A DNA stretch of 64,000 nt from an uncultured Clostridia bacterium (GCA_934501535.1 CAKSUM010000013.1:24299-88298), one strand, 5' to 3'. Positions 38,184 to 47,018 are shown, counted from the stretch's first letter. Translations and numbers: made by a program. Notes: a model not told the origin generated them from the letters alone.

Positions 38184-39688
38184 TGGGAATAAACTACATA
38201 TACCCCGAATTTGAGGTTGTACGGAATGAAAACAGATGCATAAAGTGCCGCGTGTGCGAGCGACAGTGCTCAAACGAAGTGCACAGCTTTAACGAAAAGG
38301 GAAATATAATGATAAGCGACGAGGCAAAGTGCGTGAACTGTCAAAGGTGCGTATCGCTTTGTCCGACAAGGGCGCTTAAAATAGTAAAAAGCGACTGCCG
38401 TTTCCGTGAAAACGCAAACTGGGAGGACGATACAATTAAGGAAATATACAAGCAGGCAGGCAGCGGCGGCGTGCTGCTGTCGTCTATGGGCAACCCGAAG
38501 CCGCTGCCGGTTTACTGGGACAAAATTCTGATAAATGCGTCGCAGGTTACCAATCCGTCTATCGACCCGCTGCGCGAGCCGATGGAAACGAAAGTATTTC
38601 TCGGCAAAAAGCCGGATAAAATCAAACGTGACGAAAACGGGAAAATTATTCCGGAAACTCCGCCTCAGTTGGAGCTGTCCATGCCGGTGATGTTTTCGGC
38701 AATGAGCTACGGCTCAATCAGCTATAATGCGCATGAGTCGCTTGCGCGTGCGGCGGAGGAGCTTGGGATTTACTATAACACCGGCGAGGGCGGTTTGCAT
38801 GAGGACTTTTACGTGTACGGCGAAAATACCATAGTCCAGGTTGCGTCGGGACGTTTCGGTGTTTATAAGGATTATCTTGAAGCCGGCGCGGCGGTGGAAA
38901 TCAAAATGGGACAAGGCGCAAAGCCGGGCATAGGCGGACATCTGCCGGGTGCAAAAATAGTCGGCGACGTATCCAGAACGCGAATGATTCCGGAGGGGTC
39001 GGACGCAATCTCGCCTGCGCCGCACCATGATATATATTCAATCGAAGATTTGCGGCAGCTGGTTTACTCGCTCAAAGAGGCGACAGAATACAAAAAGCCG
39101 ATAATAGTAAAGGTTGCGGCGGTGCACAACATCGCGGCAATTGCAAGCGGTATCGCACGCAGCGGCGCGGATATTATCGCAATCGACGGTTTCCGCGGCG
39201 GAACGGGAGCGGCACCGACAAGAATACGCGATAACGTCGGTATTCCTATTGAGCTTGCACTGGCGAGCGTGGATAAGCGGCTGCGCGACGAGGGCATAAG
39301 AAACAATGTTTCACTGGTTGTCGGCGGCAGTATAAGAAGTGCGTCGGACGTGGTAAAGGCAATCGCCCTGGGGGCGGACGCATGCTATGTTGCGACCGCG
39401 GCGCTTTTGGCGCTCGGGTGCCATTTGTGCAGAACCTGCCAGAGCGGCAAATGCAACTGGGGTATCGCAACGCAGCGCCCGGAGCTTGTAAAAAGGCTTA
39501 ATCCCGACATAGGCTATAAGCGGCTTGTGAATTTAATGACGGCATGGAAACATGAGATTAAGGAACTGATGGGCGGCATGGGTATCAACTCAATCGAGGC
39601 GCTCAGAGGAAATCGCCTGATGCTGAGAGGCGTAGGACTGAACGGAAAGGAGCTTGAGATATTGGGTATCTCACACGCAGGAGAATGA
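38183..39688 (+). CDS. FMN-binding glutamate synthase subunit with N-terminal 4Fe-4S clusters
   Basis: Protein of 501 residues, the synthase core: an FMN-binding TIM barrel that makes glutamate from 2-oxoglutarate and ammonia. The N-terminus carries two 4Fe-4S motifs (C-I-K-C-R-V-C-E-R-Q-C and C-V-N-C-Q-R-C-V-S-L-C-P). The barrel shows G-E-G-G near residue 200, I-K-M-G-Q-G-A-K-P-G-I-G-G near 245 and G-G-T-G-A near 345. A C-H-L-C-R-T-C segment near 415 matches the Fe-S loop of GltB. This is the archaeal/clostridial split type. ATGA overlap with the next gene indicates coupled translation. Confidence 0.93.
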   Translation: MGINYIYPEFEVVRNENRCIKCRVCERQCSNEVHSFNEKGNIMISDEAKCVNCQRCVSLCPTRALKIVKSDCRFRENANWEDDTIKEIYKQAGSGGVLLSSMGNPKPLPVYWDKILINASQVTNPSIDPLREPMETKVFLGKKPDKIKRDENGKIIPETPPQLELSMPVMFSAMSYGSISYNAHESLARAAEELGIYYNTGEGGLHEDFYVYGENTIVQVASGRFGVYKDYLEAGAAVEIKMGQGAKPGIGGHLPGAKIVGDVSRTRMIPEGSDAISPAPHHDIYSIEDLRQLVYSLKEATEYKKPIIVKVAAVHNIAAIASGIARSGADIIAIDGFRGGTGAAPTRIRDNVGIPIELALASVDKRLRDEGIRNNVSLVVGGSIRSASDVVKAIALGADACYVATAALLALGCHLCRTCQSGKCNWGIATQRPELVKRLNPDIGYKRLVNLMTAWKHEIKELMGGMGINSIEALRGNRLMLRGVGLNGKELEILGISHAGE

Positions 39689-40113
39689 AAAAGATATATG
39701 TTAATGAAAAATGGTGCCTTGGCTGTCACCTTTGCGAATATAACTGTGCTTTTGCGGCAACCGGTGAGGAAAATATGGCTTTGGCTCTGAAAGATAAGAA
39801 AATTTACCCCAAGGTAAGGGTGGAAGATGACGGAAAAATAATGTATGCGGTATCGTGCCGTCACTGTGATGACGCACTGTGCGTGAAATCATGCATTTCC
39901 GGCGCACTGTCAAAAGAGGACGGCGTTGTAAAAATCGATAAGAATAAATGCGTCGGCTGCCTTACGTGCGTGCTTGTCTGTCCGTACGGTGCGTTGGTAC
40001 AAAACGAAAACAAAGCTGTCACGAAATGTGAGCTTTGCACCGACAATGCCTGCGGTGAACCGGCTTGCGTAAAAGGCTGTCCGAATAACGCTATCTGCTT
40101 TGAGGAACGGTAG
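39685..40113 (+). CDS. 4Fe-4S ferredoxin-like electron-transfer protein
   Basis: Protein of 142 residues with four Cys clusters: C-L-G-C-H-L-C-E-Y-N-C, C-R-H-C-D-D-A-L-C, C-V-G-C-L-T-C-V-L-V-C-P, and C-E-L-C-T-D-N-A-C-G-E-P-A-C. This is the four-cluster arrangement of HycB/DmsB-type polyferredoxins. In this place it should carry electrons between the flavoprotein encoded next and the synthase core. Its start overlaps the stop of the preceding gene. Confidence 0.9.
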   Translation: MKKIYVNEKWCLGCHLCEYNCAFAATGEENMALALKDKKIYPKVRVEDDGKIMYAVSCRHCDDALCVKSCISGALSKEDGVVKIDKNKCVGCLTCVLVCPYGALVQNENKAVTKCELCTDNACGEPACVKGCPNNAICFEER

Positions 40114-40155
40114 AAATAAAACGCCGGACTTTGTGCGGCGGACTGGAGGAGAACG

Positions 40156-41382
40156 ATGAAAAAATATGTTATTGTCGGAGGCGGAATAGCGTCGCTCGGC
40201 TGTATCGACGGCATACGCGCAAATGACCCCGACGGAAGTATCACGCTTGTCTGCGGTGAAGATGTTCTGCCGTATGCAAGACCGCTTATTTCATACTATC
40301 TTGAAAATAAAACAACCTTGGAAAAAATGCAGTATCGCAGTGAAAGGTTTTACGCGGATAATAATGTTAAGGTGATAAAAGGCACTTTTGCGGAAAAGAC
40401 GGACGGTAAAAACATACTGCTGTCGGACGGCGAAAAGCTCCCGTTTGACAAGCTGCTGATTGCAACCGGCTCATCGCCGTTTGTGCCGCCGATTGCAGGG
40501 CTTGACACGGTCAAAAACAAAACCTCGTTTATGACCGAGGCAGACGCGCTCGCTCTTGAAAATATGATTGACGAAAATTCGCGCGTGCTGATTATCGGCG
40601 CCGGACTTATCGGGCTGAAATGCGCGGAGGGTCTGTCGGGCAGAGTTAAGGAAATAACCGTATGCGATTTGGCGGACAGAGTGCTGTCGAGTATTTTGGA
40701 CGAAGAATGTGCCGGAATTGTTGCGGAAAAGCTTGTGCAAAACGGCATTAAGCTAATGCTTGCGGACACTGCGGAAAGCTTTGACGCAAATACCGCGAAG
40801 ATGAAGAGCGGAAAAACGGTGGAATTTGATGTTTTGGTGACGGCTGTCGGCGTAAGACCGAACGTGTCGCTGCTCAGGGACGCCGGTGCGGAGGTAAACC
40901 GCGGCGTTTTGGTGAATGATAAAATGGAAACGTCGCTCTCCGATATTTATGCGGCAGGCGACTTGACCGAGGCGCGCGACAGCTCAAGCGGCATGAAGAA
41001 AATTATGGCAATTCTGCCGAATGCATACATGGGCGGATATTGTGCCGGCTGCAATATGGCCGGCGCGGAGGAAAGCTTTGACAATCAAATCCCGATGAAC
41101 TCAATCGGATTTTTCGGGTATCATATGATGACCGCCGGCAGCTATGACGGCGAACTGTATGAGGAAAAAACGGACAGCGGCGTGAAAAAGCTGTATATTA
41201 AGGATAACCGCCTTACCGGATTTATAATCCTCGGCGATGTTGACAGAGTCGGTATTTACACGTCTTTGATAAGAAATAAAACGCCGCTCGATTCGATTGA
41301 TTTTGATTTAATCAAAAAAAATCCGTCACTTTTGCCTTTTTCTCGCGAATACCGTAGAAAAAATCTCGGAGGTGTGATATAA
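40156..41382 (+). CDS. FAD-dependent NAD(P)H oxidoreductase of the glutamate synthase operon
   Basis: Protein of 408 residues of the pyridine nucleotide-disulphide oxidoreductase class. N-terminal FAD site G-G-G-I-A-S-L-G, second Rossmann site I-G-A-G-L-I-G-L-K near residue 150, and the A-A-G-D-L FAD motif near 265. No redox disulphide C-x4-C is seen, so it resembles nitrite-reductase-type or rubredoxin-reductase-type flavoproteins more than thioredoxin reductases. Likely role: pass electrons from NAD(P)H to the Fe-S protein. GGAGG precedes ATG. Its stop overlaps the next start by one base. Confidence 0.88.
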   Translation: MKKYVIVGGGIASLGCIDGIRANDPDGSITLVCGEDVLPYARPLISYYLENKTTLEKMQYRSERFYADNNVKVIKGTFAEKTDGKNILLSDGEKLPFDKLLIATGSSPFVPPIAGLDTVKNKTSFMTEADALALENMIDENSRVLIIGAGLIGLKCAEGLSGRVKEITVCDLADRVLSSILDEECAGIVAEKLVQNGIKLMLADTAESFDANTAKMKSGKTVEFDVLVTAVGVRPNVSLLRDAGAEVNRGVLVNDKMETSLSDIYAAGDLTEARDSSSGMKKIMAILPNAYMGGYCAGCNMAGAEESFDNQIPMNSIGFFGYHMMTAGSYDGELYEEKTDSGVKKLYIKDNRLTGFIILGDVDRVGIYTSLIRNKTPLDSIDFDLIKKNPSLLPFSREYRRKNLGGVI

Positions 41383-42098
41383 TGTTGATAGATGCAGCAG
41401 GAATTGAGTTCAAAGAGCTTAATGAAAGGATAAGAAACACACAGGAAGACATTGATTTGACATCGTGTATGGGTCAGCGGTTCATCGCCGCCGGAATGAG
41501 CGGAAAGAAAATTGATATTCACGGAATACCAGGCAATGCGCTGGGCGCATATCTGAACGGAGCGGAAATATCGGTTTTCGGCAATGCGCAGGACGCCGTC
41601 GGCGATACCATGAATGACGGCAGCATATATGTGCACGGAAGTATCGGCGACGCGGCAGGCTATGCGATGCGCGGCGGTGAAATTTTCGTGAAAGGCAATG
41701 CCGGATACCGCGCCGGAATACATATGAAAGCGTATAAAGAAAAGCACCCGACTCTTGTAATCGGCGGCGCGGCAGGCAGTTTTCTCGGTGAATATCAGGC
41801 GGGCGGCACGATTATCGTGCTCGGACTTGACACCGATAAAAAAATTGTCGGCAATTTCCCGTGCACGGGTATGCACGGCGGAAAGATGTTTCTGCGCGGA
41901 AAATGCGAGAACATAAAATTTCCGAAACAGGTTACCACGCACGCGGCAAGCGATGAGGAAAAAGCGGAAATACGCGGTGTGATTGAAACCTTTTGCAAAA
42001 AGTTCGGATTTGACGCAGAAAGTGTGCTCAGCTCCGATTTCACAATAGTTCTTCCCGATACGAAAAATCCTTTTAAGCAAATGTATGTTGCAAATTAA
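41382..42098 (+). CDS. Glutamate synthase GXGXG-domain subunit
   Basis: Protein of 238 residues made of the right-handed beta-helix of glutamate synthase C-terminal (GXGXG) domains. Repeating G-x-x-G-x-x-x-G turns are plain: G-N-A-L-G-A-Y-L, G-D-A-A-G-Y-A-M-R-G-G, G-G-A-A-G-S-F-L-G-E-Y-Q-A-G-G, G-M-H-G-G-K. In large GltB this domain is structural and lines the ammonia tunnel; here it is a separate subunit, completing the three-part synthase. GGAGG lies before the start, inside the previous gene. Confidence 0.92.
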   Translation: MLIDAAGIEFKELNERIRNTQEDIDLTSCMGQRFIAAGMSGKKIDIHGIPGNALGAYLNGAEISVFGNAQDAVGDTMNDGSIYVHGSIGDAAGYAMRGGEIFVKGNAGYRAGIHMKAYKEKHPTLVIGGAAGSFLGEYQAGGTIIVLGLDTDKKIVGNFPCTGMHGGKMFLRGKCENIKFPKQVTTHAASDEEKAEIRGVIETFCKKFGFDAESVLSSDFTIVLPDTKNPFKQMYVAN

Positions 42099-42103
42099 AG
42101 AAA

Positions 42104-43330
42104 GTGCAGGTGAAGGCTGTGGTTTACACAAAAAAAGAAGTAATTCAGTATGTCAGTGAGGAGGACGTGAAGTTTATCCGTCTTGCCTTTTGCGATGTAT
42201 TCGGCAATCAGAGGAACATTTCCATAATGCCGGACGAGCTGGAACGCGCGTTTGAAAGCGGCATTAATATTGACGCGTCGGCTGTTCCCGGTTTCGGCGG
42301 CGAGGTTTATTCCGACCTTTTGCTGTTTCCCGACCCGGCAACTCTGTCTGTGCTTCCGTGGCGGCCTTCGCACGGCAGAGTTGTGCGCATGTTTTGTTCG
42401 GTTACCTATCCCGACCGCAGACCGTTTGAAATCGATTCGCGGAGAATTTTAAAGGAGGCGGTAAAGACCGCTTTTAACGAGGGGTATACATTTTCGTTCG
42501 GAGCTGAGCTGGAATTTTATCTGTTCAAGACCGACGAAAACGGCGCACCGACCGACATTCCGCATGACAATGCGGGGTACATGGATATTGCACCGGCGGA
42601 CAAGGGCGAAAATATCCGCCGTGAAATCTGCCTTACGCTCGAACAGATGGGGATTAAACCGCAAAGCTCTCATCATGAGGAGGGCCCGGGACAGAACGAG
42701 ATTAATTTTCACTTTTCCGACCCGGTCACGGCGGCGGATAATGCCGTGACGTTTATTTGGGTCGTAAAAACGGTTGCCGCGCGCAACGGACTGTACGCGT
42801 GCTTTTTACCGAAGCCTATTTCCGATAAGCCGGGAAACAGCTTTCATATTAATATGTCGGCTGCCAAAATGAGCGGCGAGCATAATTTGCTGCCGTATGC
42901 GATAGCCGGGATAATGAACAGGATTTCCGATATCACGGTTTTCCTGAACCCGACCGAAAATTCATACAAAAGGCTCGGCAGACATAAGGCGCCGAAGTTT
43001 ATAACATGGTCGCCCGAAAACCGCTCGCAGCTGATACGCGTGCCGGCGGCGGACGGTGAATGTAAGCGCATAGAGCTGCGTTCGCCCGATCCGGCTGCAA
43101 ACCCGTACATTGCGTATGCGCTGCTTATTTATGCCGCACTGGCAGGAATAAAAAACGAAGAGCTTCCCCCTCAGGCTGAAAATATCAATGTGCTTGCCCT
43201 TGCGGAGGAGGAACAGAAAAAATACGCGAAAATCCCCGATAACCTCAAAGACGCTATGTCCGCGGCAGCTGACAGTGAATTTGTGAAAAATGTCATGCCG
43301 CAGGCTGTAATCAGAAATTACTGCGAATAA
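42104..43330 (+). CDS. glnA: Glutamine synthetase, type I
   Basis: ATP-dependent synthesis of glutamine from glutamate and ammonia. 408 residues from GTG 42104, somewhat shorter than the usual 440. Landmarks: F-C-D-V-F-G-N near residue 28, G-A-E-L-E-F-Y-L-F near 130, G-P-G-Q-N-E-I-N-F-H near 195, N-S-F-H-I-N-M-S-A near 245, N-P-T-E-N-S-Y-K-R-L near 285, and R-I-E-L-R-S-P-D near 326. The start is uncertain: GTG 42119 has a better-placed AGGTG upstream. It shares the transcript with the split glutamate synthase, so the full GS-GOGAT cycle is encoded in one operon. Confidence 0.92.
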   Translation: MQVKAVVYTKKEVIQYVSEEDVKFIRLAFCDVFGNQRNISIMPDELERAFESGINIDASAVPGFGGEVYSDLLLFPDPATLSVLPWRPSHGRVVRMFCSVTYPDRRPFEIDSRRILKEAVKTAFNEGYTFSFGAELEFYLFKTDENGAPTDIPHDNAGYMDIAPADKGENIRREICLTLEQMGIKPQSSHHEEGPGQNEINFHFSDPVTAADNAVTFIWVVKTVAARNGLYACFLPKPISDKPGNSFHINMSAAKMSGEHNLLPYAIAGIMNRISDITVFLNPTENSYKRLGRHKAPKFITWSPENRSQLIRVPAADGECKRIELRSPDPAANPYIAYALLIYAALAGIKNEELPPQAENINVLALAEEEQKKYAKIPDNLKDAMSAAADSEFVKNVMPQAVIRNYCE

Positions 43331-43348
43331 CTTTGAGGAGGAGCTGCT

Positions 43349-43936
43349 ATGCTTTTTAAAGAATACACATACAGCGTTTTAATCGTATCCTCCTCAGCAA
43401 AGTTCAACGAGGCGATACTGCCGCTTTTGCCGGAGAACGAGTTCGGACCGATAAAAGAAGTGAAAACCACCGGCGAGGCGCGGCGGATTTTGGCTGACCG
43501 CAGTTTTGATATTCTGCTTGTCAACACGCCGCTGACCGATTCGTTCGGCACGAGATTTGCGCTTGACGCGGCTGAAAATTCAACATGCGGCGTTCTCATG
43601 TTTGTTAAGGCGGATTTGTACGAGGAGGTCACCGACAAGGTTATAGATTACGGTATATTTACACTTTCAAAACCGACATCGAGCGGCGTTATACATCAAA
43701 TTCTGAAAAATATGTACGCCATGCAGGAACGCCTGAAACGCATGCAAAAAAAGAACGCGACGCTCGAAGAACGCATGGAGGAAATCCGCATTGTAAATCA
43801 TGCGAAGTGGGTTCTGATTCAGCACATGAAAATGTCCGAAAGTGAGGCACACCGCATGATTGAAAAGCAGGCGATGGATATGCGCCTCACGAAACGCGAG
43901 GTTGCGGAGGGTATTATTAAAACGTACCAGATTTAA
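43349..43936 (+). CDS. ANTAR-domain antitermination regulator with receiver-like domain
   Basis: Protein of 195 residues. The N-terminal half is a receiver-like fold (V-L-I-V-S-S-S-A-K-F, D-I-L-L-V-N-T-P-L-T-D, Y-G-I-F-T-L-S-K-P) in which the usual phospho-acceptor Asp appears to be replaced by Asn in L-V-N-T, so control by phosphorylation is doubtful. A coiled coil (about 120-145) links to the ANTAR RNA-binding domain at about 140-192 (A-K-W-V-L-I-Q-H-M, S-E-A-H-R-M-I-E-K-Q-A-M-D). ANTAR proteins bind paired hexaloop hairpins in leader RNA. GAGGAGG precedes the start, 18 bases after glnA; a terminator follows. Confidence 0.9.
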   Translation: MLFKEYTYSVLIVSSSAKFNEAILPLLPENEFGPIKEVKTTGEARRILADRSFDILLVNTPLTDSFGTRFALDAAENSTCGVLMFVKADLYEEVTDKVIDYGIFTLSKPTSSGVIHQILKNMYAMQERLKRMQKKNATLEERMEEIRIVNHAKWVLIQHMKMSESEAHRMIEKQAMDMRLTKREVAEGIIKTYQI

Positions 43937-43971
43937 TTTACGCAAGTTTCATATTATAGTTATTTCCCTTT

Positions 43972-44005
43972 AAAATTTCCGCTTTTTGTGCGGAAATTTT
44001 TTTTT
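43972..44005 (+). terminator. Terminator of the glutamate synthase operon
   Basis: AAAATTTCCGC (43972-43982) and GCGGAAATTTT (43990-44000), followed by a T-run. Confidence 0.9.
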
Positions 44006-44026
44006 AATAAATTTTTACGGAAATGC

Positions 44027-44079
44027 TTGACAATTTCGGTCTATCGTGATAGACTGTAAGTGGTCGATTATAATAGACC
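44027..44079 (+). promoter_or_regulatory. Promoter with two BlaI-type operators
   Basis: TTGACA (44027-44032), 17-base spacer, TAGACT (44050-44055). Palindrome 1, GTCTATC-GT-GATAGAC (44039-44054), covers the spacer and -10 box. Palindrome 2, GGTCGATTATAATAGACC (44062-44079), covers the start of transcription and is symmetrical but for one position pair. Both share GTCTAT/ATAGAC halves. They are the expected sites of the BlaI-family repressor encoded next. Confidence 0.85.
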
Positions 44080-44100
44080 AAACTGAAAGGACGGTAATTT

Positions 44101-44466
44101 ATGATGGATATGAAGATAGGTGAAACAGAATATCGGTTTATGGGGATAATATGGGACAGCGAACCGCTCTCATCGCATGATTTGGTGGAGCTTTGCGCAA
44201 AGGAGCTGGGCTGGAAGAAATCAACCACATACACCACACTGAAAAAATTATCCGGCAAGGGGCTGGTAAGCAATGAAAATTCGTGCGTAAAATCGCTGAT
44301 AACGCGGCAGGAACTGCAGGCGTCGCGCAGCGAGCAGTTCATGGAAAACACATTTTCCGGGTCGCTGCCGGGATTTCTGACGGCGTTTCTGGGCGGAAAA
44401 ACAATATCCGAAAAGGAAGCGGAAAAATTGAAAAAACTGATTGACAGTCACAGGGAGGTGAAATAA
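44101..44466 (+). CDS. BlaI/MecI/CopY-family repressor
   Basis: Repressor of 121 residues with an N-terminal winged helix (about 8-75: E-Y-R-F-M-G-I-I-W-D-S, T-T-Y-T-T-L-K-K-L-S-G-K-G-L-V) and a C-terminal helical dimerisation part. In the family, the partner M56 membrane protease triggers cleavage of the repressor after sensing a wall-active drug or other stress. GAAAGGACGG precedes ATG 44101. Twin operators lie upstream, so the pair should be autorepressed. It overlaps the next start by one base. Confidence 0.93.
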   Translation: MMDMKIGETEYRFMGIIWDSEPLSSHDLVELCAKELGWKKSTTYTTLKKLSGKGLVSNENSCVKSLITRQELQASRSEQFMENTFSGSLPGFLTAFLGGKTISEKEAEKLKKLIDSHREVK

Positions 44467-45773
44467 TGGCTGAAAAAATATTTTTGCATGTTCTTGAAAC
44501 AAGCGTGACCGCGAGCTATGTGATAATCGCAGTAATCGCGGCGCGGCTGCTGCTTCGAAAATTCCCGAAACGTTACTCTTATGCGCTTTGGTCGGTGTGC
44601 GCGTTCCGATTGGTGTTCGGGTCGGCATTTAACTCGGTTTTCAGCATATTCAGCTTTAAAATAAAGCCGTGCACTATTCCCGAAAATATAGGTCTTATGA
44701 AAAAACCTCAGCTTTCAACAGGCATTGAGAGCTTAACCGACGCCGTGAATACGTCCCTGCCGCCGGCAAATCAATTCGCAAGCGTAAATCCGATGCAGAT
44801 AACGGTTTTTATTTATACTTGGATTTGGATAATCGGGCTGGCAGCCGTGCTGATATACAGCGCCGTTTCGTATTTGCGGCTGTATAACGCACTCCGAGGC
44901 TCGGTCAGAAAATTCGAAAATGTTTACGAAACGGATAAAATACCGTCACCGTTTATTTTCGGCATATTCAGACCGCGGATTTATGTCCCGTTCGGCATGG
45001 ACGGCGATACGCTGGAATGTGTGCTTGAACATGAAAGATGTCATTTGCGGCGGTGTGATTATATAATTAAGCCGCTGGCATGGCTGATTTTGGCGGTGCA
45101 CTGGTTTAACCCGTTTTGTCATGCGGCATTTTATCTGATGAACAGAGATATGGAAATGAGCTGCGATGAGGCGGCGCTTAAAACCCAAAACAGCGGTAAA
45201 TATTCCGAGTCGCTGCTTTCGGCGGCAGTGAAACGCGCGCGCCCGTATCCGCTGTATTTCGGTGAAACAGGTGTAAAGCCGCGCATAAAAAATGTGCTTA
45301 AATATCACGAGCCGAACCGGTTTGCAAAGGTTTTTTCGATTGTACTGTGTATAGCGGTGACGGCGGCATGTGCGGCAAATCCGAAAACGGAGGGTAAAAA
45401 CCGTGAGCAAATATTATATGACAGCAGAACAGAGTATGTCGGCGACGCGCCGGGAGCTGCAAATCTGATAAGGCTAACCATGCCGGAGGGGTATTCCGCC
45501 GCGGCGAAAGGGCTTATGCAGCTACACGCCGATGAAGAGCCGTACGGGCTGACGATTTACCTTAATTCCGAGAATTTTGACGCCGAGGTGCTGAAAAAAC
45601 AGGCATACATGCTTTTTGCGCTCATAGGGAATGTCGGAGTCATAGATTACAATGTATCGGGCAGTGAATTGACGGTCAGCAGGGGTGAGGCGGACAGCGC
45701 ACTCGGCAGACCTGCCGCGGATTTTGCAAAATCTTTTGCAGATTTTAAGGTACTTTATGAAATGATTTATTAA
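44466..45773 (+). CDS. MecR1/BlaR1-type M56 membrane metallopeptidase with DUF4825-like C-terminus
   Basis: Protein of 435 residues. About four membrane segments surround a zinc site H-E-R-C-H (His189, Glu190, His193) with S-C-D-E-A-A about 40 residues further on, as in M56 peptidases. After the last membrane segment the extracellular part (about 305-435: L-Y-D-S-R-T-E-Y-V-G-D) looks like DUF4825, not a penicillin-binding sensor domain. The signal sensed is therefore probably not a beta-lactam bound in the BlaR1 manner. No beta-lactamase gene is nearby. It forms a two-gene operon with the repressor. Confidence 0.85.
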   Translation: MAEKIFLHVLETSVTASYVIIAVIAARLLLRKFPKRYSYALWSVCAFRLVFGSAFNSVFSIFSFKIKPCTIPENIGLMKKPQLSTGIESLTDAVNTSLPPANQFASVNPMQITVFIYTWIWIIGLAAVLIYSAVSYLRLYNALRGSVRKFENVYETDKIPSPFIFGIFRPRIYVPFGMDGDTLECVLEHERCHLRRCDYIIKPLAWLILAVHWFNPFCHAAFYLMNRDMEMSCDEAALKTQNSGKYSESLLSAAVKRARPYPLYFGETGVKPRIKNVLKYHEPNRFAKVFSIVLCIAVTAACAANPKTEGKNREQILYDSRTEYVGDAPGAANLIRLTMPEGYSAAAKGLMQLHADEEPYGLTIYLNSENFDAEVLKKQAYMLFALIGNVGVIDYNVSGSELTVSRGEADSALGRPAADFAKSFADFKVLYEMIY

Positions 45774-45986
45774 TTCTATATAGTTTTATTACAAATCTGT
45801 TAAAAATTGTTATGAAATTGTTAGAAAAAAATGTAGATTTTTGCTGTGGACTGTGGTAAAATAAAAAGTATATTGAGGAATTGTGCCGAATTTTGCGGCA
45901 CGCCGGAATTTCCCGCGGCGGCACGCGAATGTGTACGGCGCGGAGGATAAACCAAAAATTCGCGAAAGGAGTCCACAGTCATAATC

Positions 45987-47018
45987 ATGAAAAAATTACT
46001 TGTGACAATTATTGCTGCGCTCGGCATTTTCGGAAGCACGGCGTTTGCCACGGCAGAAATGGACATTACGGTAAAGTATGACGGCAAGGCTTTGTGCTTT
46101 AACAAGGAACCCGTTATAATAAACGATAAAACCCTCGTGCAGCTCAGACCGATTGCAGAGGCGATGGGACTTGATATACAATACGCTGAAAAAACTGGCA
46201 GCGTCATTTTGTCCGATAACGAAACTACGGTTGTTTTTATGCAAAATTCCGAAACGGTTACGGTGAATAATAAGGAATGTAAAATGGACGTGCCGATGGT
46301 TACGCGCAGCGATTACACGTTTGTGCCGGTGAGATATCTGGTAGAGCCGTTCGGCAATTCGATAGAATATGACGGAACGAGCAAAACCGTTACCGTAACG
46401 CCGCAGGTAAAGAAGCCGCAGACGGCGGAGGAAACTGCGCTGACAGAGGTACCGAAAGAAATTTCAACCGGTTCGGGAAAATATTCGTCTACATATTTTT
46501 ATCAGTCGCAGCCGGAGCTGGAGCTTGAATCAAACGGCAGAGGGTACTGCTGGGTTTGCTCATATGCGATGCTGATGAGCGACGTGCTCGGGAAAACGGT
46601 AACGCCGGTTGATGTTGCGGCGGTTAATATTGCACGCGGCTATAACGGAAATTTCATGTCGGGGCATGAAACGCTTGTCTCGGAATTTGGGTGTACGCTT
46701 GTGCCGGCACTTCCCGAAACATCGCCGTACTATGCCGGATTTAATGCGAAAAATAAGGGTGAAACGGCGGTAAACGTCACGTCGGACGAGGACGCTGCCG
46801 CGGCGATACGTGAAGCGCTCAGCCTGCACCCTGCGGGAGTGCTTGTGAGATATGAGGGCTATCCACATACTATGGCGGCGGTGGGTGCCGACGATACGGC
46901 AATATACTTTAATGACCCGGGACTGAAAAACGGGGAGCATGTTACGTTTGAAAATACATGTCTGAAAAATTTTAAACTGTCGGATATTTCATACATACAG
47001 GCGATTGAAGCAAAATAA
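45987..47018 (+). CDS. Secreted C39-like cysteine peptidase with copper-amine-oxidase-N (stalk) domain
   Basis: Protein of 343 residues. Signal peptide to about residue 24 (A-F-A-T-A). Residues about 28-135 form a copper amine oxidase N-terminal-like domain (L-V-Q-L-R-P-I-A-E-A-M-G, F-V-P-V-R-Y-L-V-E-P), a common surface module of Clostridia. After a linker, residues about 165-343 form a papain-like C39-type fold: Cys188 in G-Y-C-W-V-C, His294 in Y-P-H-T-M, and Asn/Asp in Y-F-N-D-P-G. The Cys-His pair suggests an active peptidase. The ribosome binding site is unusually far from ATG (15 bases). It has no obvious substrate neighbour. Confidence 0.8.
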   Translation: MKKLLVTIIAALGIFGSTAFATAEMDITVKYDGKALCFNKEPVIINDKTLVQLRPIAEAMGLDIQYAEKTGSVILSDNETTVVFMQNSETVTVNNKECKMDVPMVTRSDYTFVPVRYLVEPFGNSIEYDGTSKTVTVTPQVKKPQTAEETALTEVPKEISTGSGKYSSTYFYQSQPELELESNGRGYCWVCSYAMLMSDVLGKTVTPVDVAAVNIARGYNGNFMSGHETLVSEFGCTLVPALPETSPYYAGFNAKNKGETAVNVTSDEDAAAAIREALSLHPAGVLVRYEGYPHTMAAVGADDTAIYFNDPGLKNGEHVTFENTCLKNFKLSDISYIQAIEAK

